Positions 1-11,124 of a stretch of 64,000 nt of DNA are shown here, one piece after another (the stretch's first letter is position 1; every line of letters starts with the position of its first letter). Below the pieces are notes generated by a model. It ran no database searches and had not been told where the DNA came from. It saw only the letters and a list, made by a program, of their open reading frames with translations. The stretch lies in NCBI GenBank assembly GCA_963971575.1, contig OZ020611.1, forward strand, positions 178,438,071 to 178,502,070. The letters run 5' to 3'. A program made the translations under genes and the position numbers. This DNA is from Liopterus haemorrhoidalis (Eukaryota; Arthropoda; Insecta; Coleoptera; Dytiscidae).

Positions 1-460
1 GTCTCCAAATTGGAGTCCAAATTTCTCGCGACAAAATTTGGCAGTGATTTTAGCATGGGTGGATAGCTGAATGGCCACCCATACTGCTTTTTTGATTATA
101 CTACGTTATTCTACACCAAAAGTGGTCCTGGTATGTAAAATTTCACACTCCTACAGGCAATAGAAGTGATTTAACAAAGGATCAAAGTTGGTAATTTTTG
201 CGGTATTTACGCATGAATGGGACGAGAGCCCATTGAATATGGACCTGTTATTTAAGAACCAAAGCAGATTGAGCTCTAATATTTTGCAAAGTGTCATTTG
301 GGGTCTAGTGCTATCTTAATACAAAATTTCATGGCATTTGGAGAGGGTCGAGTGGGAGCCATAGGTGTCTTTTTGGTGATTTGAGATGGAATGACCCAAT
401 TCCTTTAACAAGTTCATATGTGAATAACGTTCTCTTCTTTTCAATGTATAAGCTATATTG
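1..460. other. no recognisable feature
   Basis: A+T-rich sequence with no sustained open frame, terminal repeat or RNA gene that I can recognise. Confidence 0.4.
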
Positions 461-643
461 AACATTGGCTAACTCTTGATATTTTGCCCAATTTATGACC
501 TATATATGTACAATATGGTACAACAATTTTGTAGCAAATATTAGTTGTACTATACATATCCTACATGTTTACAATATTGGCTGTCTTTGAATATAGAACC
601 CTGCTATCCTTGCCAATAATCGGGCAATATTACAGCCAATGTT
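461..643. mobile_element. short MITE-like inverted repeat
   Basis: AACATTGGCT followed by a TTTTGCCCAATT-type stretch on the left is mirrored on the right by an imperfect inverted copy ending AGCCAATGTT. The arms are about 35 bases with gaps and enclose about 110 bp without coding potential. No clear target duplication, so the superfamily is unknown. Confidence 0.4.
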
Positions 644-1734
644 GGTCCAATCAGGATGTGCTACAGGGGATCTTTTAACCATATATTACACCATAAATCA
701 CGTATTATTTTAAATGTATGCACCTATTAACAAGCCACCAACTATCGCCACAGCATAGTCTGTTCACGCTATAGCTAGCCGAGAAAATTGTGAAGAAAAA
801 CTGTATCGTGTGTTTGCTCTAACGATCCGGTATACCTGCACAAGTAACACTTTGTAGGTAGACCTGCGCAGATTTACCTGTACGTGTATAGCCGGCTTAA
901 CCCTATTCTAGTACCTTATTTTCAAGTTCTGTTGAACATCTTTCAATCATCTTCAACATATCTATTCTTAAAACAAAATTATCTTTTATTACATTCGTTC
1001 AATTTAATTTGATGAATCAAATCAACAATCTATTCAGTGCTATCAATGTCGGTATTGGCCCGATATTGGTTTAATAAACACGCAATTCTAGATTGATTAC
1101 AGTAGAACAATTTAGTAGGTACTTTATTAAATTTGCCAGCATTCAATAACCGACATTCGAGGGTTTATTTACATTATGTGTTCAGGGTCATTATTGCATT
1201 GACTCACTGACATATGTTACCAATTATAGTAATAAACATTGTTTCTATAACTGTGAATGAATAACATGTTAAGTTAAGTGTTTGTTTTGTGGTTAAAAAA
1301 AGCAAGAACACATAATGGATCCTGGCCTCTATTAGCTTCTGTTTTGGGTCTGTCCAGTTTTTATCTTTTTGTTTTTAATCCCCAAATTTATACAGATCTG
1401 CTTTCATTTGATCTTTGTACCTAACTTCATGTTAAAGATAAAGATAAGGAAAAACGTGCCTAAGATGGTTTGCTGATTTTTACTAATTTATTCTTTCCAC
1501 GTGCGCTGCCTCTACAATTTATATCACAACACACATAAAACTAAATTCTTCTCTCTCGATGCCGAGCGTTTGTCGATTTCCTCACACACACTTGTGTCGT
1601 GCGTGTTGCGTTTGTAATATAAGATAAATAATATAAGGACTTGCAGCTTTAACGTGACTTCTGAACTATGTAAGTTCATTTTTACTATACAGTACATTAT
1701 ATATCACATTGCTCTAGCAATCAGGTTTAACAAT
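644..1734. other. no recognisable feature
   Basis: A+T-rich unique-looking sequence. A short stretch near 1046-1074 (AATGTCGGTATTGG) resembles the terminus of the preceding element, but no pair is seen. Confidence 0.3.
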
Positions 1735-1965
1735 CGAGCTGCTCAGGTGTTAAGTTGCATTTTTTAATAAGTTCAAATATGGATGTAAAACATGAATTAT
1801 GCTACTCCTGATAATTTATAAGAAATATTTGGTTGGTAGAACTGCGCGTTTTATTGTTCGTCACAATGTTATCAGTGGTACCTTACATGTTTATATCTTA
1901 TGTTTAAAACATTAATTAACATCTCAAAAGTATGTTTTTGTTGGTTATCTACACCCGAGCAGCTC
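1735..1965. mobile_element. MITE with 15-bp inverted ends
   Basis: GAGCTGCTCAGGTGT at 1735-1749 pairs with ACACCCGAGCAGCTC at 1951-1965, one mismatch over 15 bases. The 200-bp interior has no open frame. Flanks are AT-rich and no certain target duplication is visible, so the superfamily is undetermined. Confidence 0.45.
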
Positions 1966-3017
1966 AGTTATTATAATTAAATGTTACCTTAATATTTTAA
2001 GTAGCCTTTATGTAGCGAACCTTTGTTACTAAACAAAAAGAGAGAAAATCCAGCTGTAGAACAGAAAACAATGCTCCCCAAAGGTATTTTTGTTTTACAA
2101 TAAATTGTTGGCTCAAAAATTTAACTCAAAAACTTGACGCGACCCGTTGTATCTATACCGGTAATACCTGTATTAACAGCTAGTAAACCTAGGTCAAACT
2201 ATTTTCGGGTCACGACCCAGGGTTTGGAAACAAAAGAGATTGAAGAGACCCAACTTCGGTAACTCGAATATCTTCACAGAATGCAAAAACATTGATCAAA
2301 AGGGTGCACGAAAACACTTTCAGTGAAAAATGTTACAAGAGAAGCGCTCTGAACTCTTACAAAAAGTACAGTCGGTTTTTATATGAACACAATTACGTCA
2401 AAAGTAATTGTCTATTACGTTTACATAATATGTATAAATACTTGATATAAATAAATTCGCAATTATCATACTGAACTCGTATACTAAGGCAACAAAAAAA
2501 AAATCGTTTTTTCCTTCTTAGATTACCGAGAACCATTCACTTTAAAATATTTCTACACAGAGTTTTAGAACTTGTGAGGTTATGTATAGAAACATTCATA
2601 TGCATACAAACATAATATTCAGGCAAATTTCACCATATGGATGCTACTGTTGCTTACGGCGTACTTAGGTAGTCACACAACATCCCTACATTTGAGTAAA
2701 TACTATGCATATGCGTATAGTGCTCGATGACGTCAATGTCTTTATAAAAAATCCGACTATATACAATAATTGCCTGAACGTGTTAAAAATTCATGGTTCC
2801 TAACTAATAATAAAACGGGTTTAAGTTTTGGTACACTAACCTTGAAATATAATGGTTCGGTTCAGATTCAGATTCACGAAAAATACAGTTTTTTTGGGTT
2901 TTCAGATCGGGTTCAGTTTTATGACCCTGTTGAAAACCTAATTCATTATTTTAGTGGAGCTCTACTGTATACATTACTATTTTTATAAAATGATATGCAT
3001 TAATAAAATACACAAAA
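1966..3017. other. no gene; possible decayed hAT end
   Basis: No coding signal. CCCCAAAGG near 2076 and CCAAACCCTGGGTCG (reverse strand) near 2213-2228 look like decayed hAT-type ends, but no target duplication supports this. Confidence 0.3.
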
Positions 3018-3812
3018 ATTGTTTATGATTATATGTTTAAGCTTTATAAAGAGGCACAAAACTCAGCAATAATTCAAAACGACATAAATTCCATCACAGA
3101 TTGGTGTACTGCATGGCTTTTACCGCTGAACATACTAAAATGTCGCATATTACATCTTGGAAACAATAATCCCAGGCACATTTATTATATCCTAGGAAGC
3201 GCTATGCAGCAGGTCGAAAGTGTAGTGGATCTTGGCATAACCATTACAACAACACTTGATTGGTCACCGCACATAGCTAATATAGTGAAAAAAGCAAATA
3301 AAGTCATGTACATTACATACAAATCTTTTCTTCATCTAACCCCTTCCTTATTTCGTTTAATTTACCTATCTTACATTCGCCCTCTCCTAGAGTTTGCAGT
3401 TGTTGTTTGGTCGCCCTACCTACATCGAGACATACTACTCCTGGAGGGGCTCCAAAGACGTGCTACTCGCCTACCGTGTAGTCTTCGTCATCTCTCATAC
3501 GAACAACGACTTGCAAAACTAAACATACCATCACTAGGTGTTCGTAGAGAGCGCGGAGACCTCATTCAGATGTACAGGCTAACTACAGGCAAGTTTTCCA
3601 CTGATATGTCTTCACTGTACGAACTTAACCTGGACCGTCGGCTTCGTGGACACCATTTAAAATTAAAGCACGAGAAATACAGCAAGCAACCGAGGCAACA
3701 CTTTTTCACCAACCGTGTATTTGAACTGTGGAACTCTCTCCAGGACAATGATGTATCTGCCCCATCGATAAACGCTTTCAAAAATAGAATTAGCCATCTA
3801 TTCCCAATGTAA
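3018..3812 (+). pseudogene. reverse transcriptase C-terminal fragment (CR1/L2-like)
   Basis: Open for 259 codons from the ATG at 3033 to the stop at 3812. The frame runs a little upstream, where Tyr-Asp-Tyr-Met-Phe-Lys-Leu-Tyr sits where an intact enzyme would have the catalytic Tyr-Ala-Asp-Asp box followed by Phe-Lys-Leu-Tyr. Motifs typical of the thumb and C-terminal region follow: VDLGITITTTLDWSPHI, LIYLSYIRPLLEFAVVVW and GLQRRATRL, then a basic tail ending in an AFKNRISHLFP-type motif. The endonuclease and the fingers and palm of the RT are missing, so the piece cannot be functional. The intact downstream frame suggests a fairly recent insertion. Clade placement is by eye; CR1/L2/Rex1-type is likeliest. 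Confidence 0.8.
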
Positions 3813-3836
3813 TGGAAATAATTTATTAATTAGCAA

Positions 3837-4026
3837 TTTTGTTCTCTTGATTATTTTGTTCTTTTGTTCTTTTGATTTTGTTCTTTTGATTATTTTGTTT
3901 TTTTTTTTTATTATTTTGTTCTTTTGATTATTTTGTTCTTTTGATTATTTTGTTCTCTTGATTATTTTGTTCTTTTGTTCTTTTGATTATTTATTCTCTT
4001 GTTTATTTTGTTCTTTCGATTATTTT
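3837..4026 (+). repeat. 17-bp minisatellite in a LINE 3' UTR
   Basis: About ten degenerate copies of GATTATTTTGTTCTTTT, some shortened to TTTTGTTC units and one expanded to a T run. It lies directly after the retrotransposon stop codon, so it is probably a subfamily-specific 3' UTR expansion. Confidence 0.85.
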
Positions 4027-4192
4027 AAATATTATTTATAGTATAATGTTATATGCCTCATAATTTTGTAAATAATTGTATTATATATTATTTTCTAGTT
4101 TGTAAGTATAATTATGTAATTATTTTTCTTTGAGCATAACAAGCCTATGGCTTCTGCTCTACTTTTTGTAATAATAATAATAATAATAATAT

Positions 4193-5359
4193 GTAATTTT
4201 AGAAAATTCCCTCTATTATGTACTCCAAGAACCGTTAACAATGAACAAACTTTACGTAAAGCGACCTCATTATTATCAAAGATAAAAACAAACAAAATAC
4301 ATTTTCTCGAATATACTACGCATGACATTTTTCTGCGCAACGAATTCAGAAAGAGTTTGGTAACTAATTTAAGAAGTTTGAGGAAAGTTTAACAGGTAAA
4401 AAATTCCATTGAAATTTCGTGTCATGCTCTGATCTCACATTAAAAGCATGTTGTTTTTTTACTATCCGCGATATAATGACCATGAATTTAACTCTGAAGA
4501 TGCATGTGAAAGAAACTAATTAGCATATTAAATTGTGTAATAAATAATATGGAAATTTTGTAGTTGAATGGACTAAAATATTGATATAGCACGCAGAGAA
4601 ATTATTTGATAATTATTATCATCTTCCGCTGGCTTTTAGTAACGAAGTTGTGGTTGGCAAAAAATACTATTGTTGTTAATTGTAAATATGTTAATGAAAA
4701 TGAATGATGTTATTGTATAACATAACTTTTTCACTTTAGCAGCGCCGTAAACTTTCATTGTCAAACGGTGGTACACATTGCAAGATAAAGAGTGATTATA
4801 AAATGTGAGTTGTGCCGTTAACGATTTTACTATGCCGCCTTGCAAACATCATTTTATAAAACTTACTAATGCAAACATTTACTTATGCCTTCTGTTGATG
4901 AAAAGTTGTATGAAAAATTACTTTACTTTAAAAAAAGTGTTTAGAAGTGTTTTTGTGAGGAGCTTGTTTTATTTATTCCTGTTTTAATCGTGGTGTTTAG
5001 TTAACTTTTTTGTTTCTTAATGTTATTATTTTATTTTGGTAAGTTACAGATTACCTTTTTAAATATATTCCCTTTATAATCAGAAATTTTTGATTTCAAA
5101 TTTTTAGTTTTAAGAACTACTCACACTACAGAGCAAATTTCAATTGCTTTCTACCGTTAGTTTTTTTTTTTTTTAATAAATCTTGAATATTTATTTATTA
5201 ATTTATTTTTTTATATAATAGCAAGTAAAAATGGACACAAACACTTAAACATACAACATCAAATAAGCAAAATAATAAAGTTATAAGCTAAGCAATATGG
5301 GATATGTGAACACCGCATTTATCAATACAAATTATCGCAAGCGATTCTCCTGTTAATTG
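4193..5359. other. mostly featureless; one open exon-like frame
   Basis: An open frame after an acceptor-like TGTAATTTTAG runs to a stop at 4392 and is discussed among the findings. The remainder is AT-rich with T and A runs and has no recognisable gene. Confidence 0.25.
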
Positions 5360-5367
5360 ATCTAAAT

Positions 5368-5605
5368 CATAGGTTCTCAAACTGGGGTACGCGTACCCCT
5401 GGGGGCACGCGAAGCATCTATTGGGGGTACGCGAGATCATTCCCACTAAAGTTGGTAAGTGTATTTTCATGTATGTTTTTTTCAGTCAAGTCTGCTTTGT
5501 TTAACAATTTTCAAATTTCCGATTTTTTTTTACCTTTTTGGGGGTACGCGCCTGTTCTGGAATTGACATAAAGGGTACTCAAAAAAAAAAGTTTGAGAAC
5601 CTATG
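5368..5605. mobile_element. hAT MITE with perfect 8-bp TSD
   Basis: Ends CATAGGTTCTCAAACT and AGTTTGAGAACCTATG form inverted repeats. ATCTAAAT at 5360-5367 is repeated exactly at 5606-5613, the 8-bp duplication expected for hAT transposition. The 238-bp interior holds three GGGGGTACGCG-like blocks and no open frame, so it is non-autonomous. Confidence 0.9.
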
Positions 5606-5613
5606 ATCTAAAT

Positions 5614-5924
5614 GATACGCAAATTCTTTATACTTGCAAAATTGTCAAAAATGACAGTAATAAACAGTTTTTGTATTTGTTGCTTGATTAACGCCAACAT
5701 GCCCAATTTTGATTTTTCTTCATCAACGGCTTACTACGACGTTTTTTTTTTTGTTTCACATGTTGCAAATAGTATAACATATTTTGATTTTTTTCTTGTC
5801 CAAAAATATTATATACATTTACAATTTTAATTAATTAGAATGATTTTATATATGAAATAGTTACAAATATCTAGTAAAACAAAGAATAATACAAAAAGTT
5901 TTAATTTAACAAGGACGTGGCTGT
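5614..5924. other. no recognisable feature
   Basis: AT-rich. A 72-codon open frame here has no recognisable motif and is probably chance. Confidence 0.3.
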
Positions 5925-6404
5925 CTAGACAGATTGTATGGAACATGATAATGTTGTTTGTAATCGTCCCTTACGATGTAAAGTTTTACTTTATTAATTT
6001 GCGGAATCTTATAGGAATTCCCTCCTTTTGATAACATGGTTGCTTCTAGACAAGTTTAAATGTTAGAAAAACATTATCAAGGATTTGTAAGTTTAATGTA
6101 TTTTGTAGGCAGCCAAACAGTTCGTCGATTGTAAGTCGATTTGGAACTTCTTCCTTGCAATTCAACACAATTTTGATCAAAGTTCGACATTTTGTTAGAA
6201 CAGCGGGTGTCACTTTAATTTGTCTAAAATACGCGGTTTTTTTCTGTGAATTACTTTTGACATATGCAAAACATTTACGTGCCATTTGTTTATTAGTTGC
6301 TTAGCAACCACTTATTTAGTAATAAGAATAAAAAAAGATAATATTACTTTAGCTAATCTCACATTTTTTAAAGTAATGTATACCATATTTTCGGACGGAG
6401 GGAG
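5925..6404. mobile_element. mariner-like MITE, left end missing
   Basis: The right end reads GTATACCATATTTTCGGACG, then GAGGGAG and a TA. From about 5930 on, the interior matches the interior of the complete copy at 44196-44772 (for example AACATGATAATGTTGTTTGT). The left inverted repeat is absent, so this copy is truncated. Both copies share remnants of a minus-strand frame (6046-6285 here) of unknown identity. Confidence 0.65.
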
Positions 6405-7234
6405 TATAATATTGTAATTTTTTACTTTTGGTGCAAGATAATTAAATTTTTGTATAGACATTTCAAAAAAAAATTACTGTTATTTCTATAATTCTAACCA
6501 CCTTAATTAAAAAGTAATGTTTAAAAAACCAAGCCTTTTTCATATTATCCGCTTTTCTCCTATAGTAATTTTGTTTTTTTTTTTTTTTTCGATGATACGT
6601 TGTGAGGCTATCAAACAATAAAATTTAAGAAGAACTTTGTTGTGATTTTGTCGGGTATTTAGTGTTTGATGATATTATTTTTTAATTATTTTTTACCTGG
6701 TCGTATTTGGAGATCAAATGGACAACACTGAGGGGTAGAAGACGAGTTCACATGTAGGGCTGAAGCATTCAAGGATAAAAGAGGCCCTTTTACCCACGGT
6801 TTAAAAAAATGTATTAACCACATTTGCAGATTAAGGTTAAACTCACACGTACCACAGCGTAATCACAATACAGTGGATAAATTATGGGCGGTAATGTATT
6901 TATATGGAAACGCATGATTTTGGTACTCACACGGACCACCGACTGAAGTCGGTTTGGACGGCCATCGTTATGCGTGCACGGTGGGTGATAACCCACTAAT
7001 CACTAAACTATGGTCGTATATTGTGTCTAACAACTCACACGGTGCGACACGCCAACCACTCGCCGCCGACTACGCGTTTTGCGCTACCGTTAAGTGTTTT
7101 GGACAAGGCAATGACCATCGGGCAATGCATCCGACAGTCGGAAGTCCTTTATGACCTAAGCAGGTTCTTTTTTTTTGTTAATCCAGCCGTGGCTCAGACT
7201 GACATATCATTCTGCATAATTAACTGAACTGACT
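6405..7234. other. unassigned, partly GC-richer patch
   Basis: Between about 6830 and 7110 the motif ACTCACACG recurs three times in direct orientation, and ACCGACTGAAGTCGGT forms a perfect palindrome near 6938. This may be a decayed element, but I see no terminal repeats and no gene. Confidence 0.3.
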
Positions 7235-7242
7235 ATCCGCGC

Positions 7243-7552
7243 CAGAGCCGCAGTAAGAAAAACTTGCGCTAGGGGCAAAACCGTGTTTTGGCGCCCTTGG
7301 AAAATAAATGTAAGTGATAAGCAAAAATAAGGTTCTTATCTCCCAAAATCTAAATGTTGAGCAAAAAAAAAAGGTCCTCACCTCTTAAAATCCAAGTGAT
7401 GAGCAAAAAAAAGGTCCTCACGTCCTAAAATCCAAGTGATGAGTAAAAAAAAGGCCTTCGCAATGGTGCGCTCCTTAGTCAAGCTCGTCAGCGCCCTTTT
7501 CCTTAGTGCGCTAGGGACCGTCGCCCCCTCCGCCCCCCTTACTGCGGCTCTG
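7243..7552. mobile_element. hAT MITE, copy A (CAGAGCCGCAGTAA ends)
   Basis: CAGAGCCGCAGTAAG at the left and CTTACTGCGGCTCTG at the right are perfect inverted ends. ATCCGCGC at 7235-7242 is repeated exactly at 7553-7560. The interior holds about three tandem copies of a 39-bp unit (AAGTGATGAGC, an A run, GGTCCTCAC). A second copy in inverted orientation lies at 31992-32259. No transposase, so it depended on an autonomous hAT element. Confidence 0.93.
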
Positions 7553-7560
7553 ATCCGCGC

Positions 7561-8567
7561 CCGACGAGTCTCATTTATTTCACCGTTCGGTTTCCGGAAG
7601 ATTAACGACTATTCTACCCTCAAGTTTGTCTGTCCAGTCAACACCAACAAGCATATACAACACAAATATAAGGAGAGGATTTTATATGCATTTGCAAGAG
7701 AAAAAAGGTTATGTTCCATTTTCCAGAGAACCCTCTACAGAGATTCTCTAGAGAGGGCGACCGAAACCCGACTGTATTCATTGGCATGCTGCATAGACAT
7801 TTCTTAAATGAAAACTTGTGATATTTAACAGACCTGACCTTTTAAATTTCATGAATTATAAACAGAAAAATTTAAAATATGTATTTAATATGTTTCAAAG
7901 GTTATCAGAATCCACAATTTTCATGAACTAAATTTTATTTGAATGATTTCGCAATCAAAAATATTGTTTACAGTTTATACCTAACTAAACCGAGTAGGTA
8001 CCTATTGTACTATTTTTTTTAAAACATAATTGTTAAGCATAAGTTTTATTGTTGTTTATTTCGAGCAATTACGTTTGTTACTGTAGTTGCAAAACGTACT
8101 AATAATAATTTTCATTGTTATATTCCTTTTTATGACAGCCCAATGAATGATTTTTATATTTTACTTTGACAATAAAATATAAATATATTTTGTAATTTTT
8201 GTAAATAACAAATTTTACCTACATAAAATTTAACAAACAAAATAAATTGAATCGTTGAAAGGTCGTAAATAATTATTAAACACTAATAATTACTAGTTTT
8301 CTTGTGTTGTAATTATAAGAAAACATGTAATTATGTTTAAATATAAATTAAGGATTTAAATAATGGTTTGTTTACATTGTAACAAAAAAAAAAAAAAAAA
8401 AGTAGAAACAATTGGATATTAAATAAAGTTTAAATTAGTTTAAGGACAATTAAAAACAGGTGTACCAAACAAATGCATATTATGTACAATGATACCGGTG
8501 CCTGTCCAACGACAGGCTTGAAAGTGATAGACGAGAAATGATATATATTTTTTTTTAAATTTGGTCT
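7561..8567. other. no recognisable feature
   Basis: An open frame from the preceding MITE runs on to 7807 without any motif I recognise; I regard it as chance. The rest is AT-rich with an A run near 8383-8401 and a small hairpin near 8499-8518. Confidence 0.3.
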
Positions 8568-8577
8568 TGGCAATTAA

Positions 8578-8733
8578 CCAGTATCAATTTTATTATTTCA
8601 ATTTTCTTGATACAATGCATCCTTAAAACTACGAACACACACAAATATCCATGCCATCATCAGGATTCGAACCCGAACCCCCGTGGCTTAGCAATCAGAG
8701 CGCCACCAACTCTGCCCGCTAGACCACAGCGAC
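8578..8733 (-). mobile_element. tRNA-derived SINE with 10-bp TSD
   Basis: On the minus strand the head carries an RNA polymerase III box A (TGGTCTAGCGG, 8716-8726) and a box B (GGTTCGAATCC, 8663-8673), followed by a short AT-rich tail. TGGCAATTAA at 8568-8577 is repeated at 8734-8743 and marks target-primed insertion. The tRNA-like head does not end in a proper acceptor stem, so this is a SINE and not a tRNA gene. Confidence 0.88.
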
Positions 8734-8836
8734 TGGCAATTAAAAATTTCATTTGTCCAAGAAAGTTTTGCAATAAAATACTCATAGACAAACAGAAATA
8801 CACAAAATACCTCACAATTACCCGTTAATTAAACGC

Positions 8837-8859
8837 TACCCGTTAACAGTTAACGGGTA
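8837..8859. repeat. 23-bp palindrome
   Basis: TACCCGTTAAC and GTTAACGGGTA are separated by a single A. Further TACCC-type repeats continue to about 8945. No function is assigned. Confidence 0.6.
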
Positions 8860-9132
8860 ATGTGTAGATAACAGATAGTCAGTAATCAAAATCGGAACCG
8901 AGTAAAATATTAATGGATCGGGTAGCGAGTGCCCGAGTACCCATCATCATTCCTACTAACAATATTACCGCGGGAGAATATCGTATGAATATGTTACTCC
9001 GGTACCGACGTGACAATAAATATGATTATTTGAAATAATTCGGTACATACAAAGTTTCCACAAATAAATAAAAAAGTAAAGTTTTTGTATTGCTTTGTAC
9101 TATCGGCTTTAAGCATATCGAACAAAAAATGT
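8860..9132. other. no gene
   Basis: Contains several GGGTA/TACCC runs (8920-8945) that may be the remains of a repeat. No coding signal. Confidence 0.3.
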
Positions 9133-9221
9133 TTAAGCTCAGCACAACTATGTTATTAAAGAGGAACACGAAGAAAATTTCATTGTTATCAGGTTATTTT
9201 TTTCTCTCGAACGCAGAGAGC
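9133..9221 (+). repeat. dispersed repeat, unit 1
   Basis: About 88 bp that recur with few differences at 11037-11124 in the same orientation (both contain AACACGAAGAAAATTTCATT and a TTTTTTTCTC block followed by CGAACGC). The flanks differ, so it is a dispersed element piece rather than a tandem repeat. Confidence 0.7.
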
Positions 9222-9644
9222 GTTCGGCTACCCGATAATTTAATTTTAGCGTGGAATGAAATCATTACTTTTATTATTATTTTTATCAAAATGTTTAGCC
9301 TAAATTATGACAGTAATTTCAGTATTTTGTTTGTAATTTAATATTCGGCACATAAAATTGCTGCTCGAATCATAACGGATTGCGATGGACCTAGATCTGG
9401 TGTAGGCTCCACGGCTGCAGATAGCCAGTGTTTGGGACACAGTCAGGTATATTTAGCTCAATTAGTTTCTGGTATGACTTGGTTCAAAAGTTACTGAGTC
9501 TGCGACTAGTGGATTCTTGTCAGAACTTGATAAACCCAATAATAATAAAATAAAACCGAATCTTTTGCAAGTTCACAGTTATATAAAGTATGACAGAAGT
9601 CTCAGAAAGAAACATAATCAGTATAAGTACAAAAGTATATAATA
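9222..9644. other. no recognisable feature
   Basis: AT-rich with no sustained frame. Confidence 0.3.
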
Positions 9645-9652
9645 GAGAGGGG

Positions 9653-9791
9653 CAGAGGCGTACTTAACGGGTGTCGCACCTGGCGCCTACCAACTGAGAA
9701 AAAAACAAAGCTCAACAAAACATATACCTAATATGAGGGACCCCCCATGCGTTTAGCGCCAGGGGCCCCGAGAAGTGTAAGTCCGCCTCTG
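9653..9791. mobile_element. short hAT-like MITE
   Basis: CAGAGGCGTACTTA on the left and TAAGTCCGCCTCTG on the right are inverted ends with one mismatch. The 8-bp flanks GAGAGGGG and GAGAAGGA agree at six of eight positions, so the target duplication has decayed. The 139-bp interior is GC-richer and non-coding. Confidence 0.65.
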
Positions 9792-9808
9792 GAGAAGGAG
9801 GTTTAACT

Positions 9809-10432
9809 CAGGTATGGGGAGTCAGCAGAAAAATACTCCGACACTCGCCTCCGGATTCCGCCTCCTGGCTCCGACTCCAACTCCCGATTTCTAATGCACT
9901 AATGCACTACAAATTACTTTGTAGTTTGCTTGATAAAACTAAAGTAGGCAATAGGAAACTTTTTGTCAATAATACAATTTTTATGTGTATAATATATATA
10001 CAAGATTAACATTTAATAAAAACGTGTTTACTTGATTATCATAATATAATAATAACAATAATCGTAATTAGTATTTAATATTTGGTATTTTAGTATAGCT
10101 ATAGAGCGACGATGTTAATTTAAAAAGAACAATGGGTTTTTTGCCAGTTAAGTACAATTATAAGGGAAAAAGATGAAATTGTTATATAAAAAAAATCTGT
10201 ATTGTCTCATTGTATTAATCAGTTAATACGAGCAGTATTCATCAAATTATAAATCTGGAGAACATAAAGGAAATCCAGTTAAAACCGTTGTTAAAAAGTT
10301 TTTAGTTTCGTTTCCATTCTTGAAGAAAAAAACAATATGTTGTTCCAGTTTTCGTTCTTTAAAATATTCTGGTAATATCGTTATTTTGTTTTCGTTTTCA
10401 GTATGTTCTCATCCTTGATAAAAATTAAATCA
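9809..10432 (-). repeat. dispersed repeat, inverted copy of 22492-23176
   Basis: The left end (GGAGTCAGCAGAAAAAT, then CTCCGAC-type repeats) and the right end (TTCTCATCCTTGATAAAAAT) match, in reverse complement, the right and left parts of the repeat at 22.5-23.2 kb. The middle also matches (TCTCATTGTATTAATC against GATTAATACGATGAGGCA). No transposase frame is seen, so the class is unknown. Confidence 0.6.
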
Positions 10433-10571
10433 AAGGTTCGTAAGCCAATAGTTTTTCTGGCTTACACCTCAGACTCCATATCTGGTTTAATTCAATGAGC
10501 CGCGGAAGAATTACTGAAAACAGTATATCCATTTATTGTTCAGTAATAAAACTACAGTCCGGTTATCTTAA

Positions 10572-10832
10572 GCTGGCCAGTGAAAGACAGTACTGCGCAG
10601 AGTGCAACAGTATTATGAGTGACAGTGTTGTGGCACCTAAGTACAGTTGGAAAAAATGGCATGATAGACTTGTAACGCGCGAGCGCTTCCCAATTTGACT
10701 TCAAAATCATTTTTTTGACGTTTTGTACGGTCACTACAAAAATATTGCTATGCGAATACTGCTAGCACTATTACTTCTCTAATATTAACGACGCCCCCTA
10801 CTATTTTTCTGGCTACTGCACAACCGACCAGC
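10572..10832. mobile_element. MITE flanked by TTAA
   Basis: GCTGGCCAGTG on the left and a CGACCAGC right end are imperfect inverted repeats, each bordered by TTAA (10568-10571 and 10833-10836). This fits a piggyBac-like TTAA duplication; TTA duplication by Harbinger is an alternative. The open frame crossing the left border is not a gene. Confidence 0.55.
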
Positions 10833-11036
10833 TTAAGATAGTCGAAATATAAATATACCACTAATACATTAATATGCTCTTAATACATATCAACCAATAT
10901 TGAATCTAAAAACAGAAGACACAGTACAACCACCACAAAACATACCCGTACTCGAAATCAACAAGACAAGGATGTCTAATCATTTTCGAAGGCATTACAA
11001 GGATGTCATAAGAAGTGAACACTATTTTTATTATTC

Positions 11037-11124
11037 TTAAGTTCAGCACAACTATGTTGTTAAGAGAAACACGAAGAAAATTTCATTGTTATCAGGTTAT
11101 TTTTTTCTCCCGAACGCGGAGAGC
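11037..11124 (+). repeat. dispersed repeat, unit 2
   Basis: Second copy of the repeat at 9133-9221. It loses similarity just after GAGAGC. Confidence 0.7.

Larger units (their letters stand above)
3018..4192 (+). mobile_element. 5'-truncated non-LTR retrotransposon
   Basis: A 3' piece of a LINE. It starts in the middle of the reverse-transcriptase domain, runs through the C-terminal coding region and a minisatellite-bearing 3' UTR, and ends in a short AAT repeat (about 4170-4192), a tail typical of the CR1/L2/Rex-like groups. No target duplication was found, so the exact ends are approximate. Confidence 0.7.

Noticed and set aside
2069..2232. hAT element with CCCCAAAGG / CCAAACCC ends
   Set aside because: The inverted similarity is short and gapped and there is no 8-bp duplication.
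3837..4026. CRISPR-like array
   Set aside because: The 17-bp units are contiguous without unique spacers; it is a minisatellite in a LINE 3' UTR. No CRISPR array exists in the window, as expected for animal DNA.
7436..7807. 123-codon frame
   Set aside because: It begins within the minisatellite of a hAT MITE and continues past its target duplication into unrelated DNA.
8640..8745. A genuine nuclear tRNA gene on the minus strand
   Set aside because: Box A and box B are good, but there is no matched acceptor stem. The sequence runs into a SINE body and is bounded by a target duplication. The same reasoning applies at 23.2 kb.
10495..10698. 67-codon frame
   Set aside because: It crosses the border of a TTAA-flanked MITE and has no motif.
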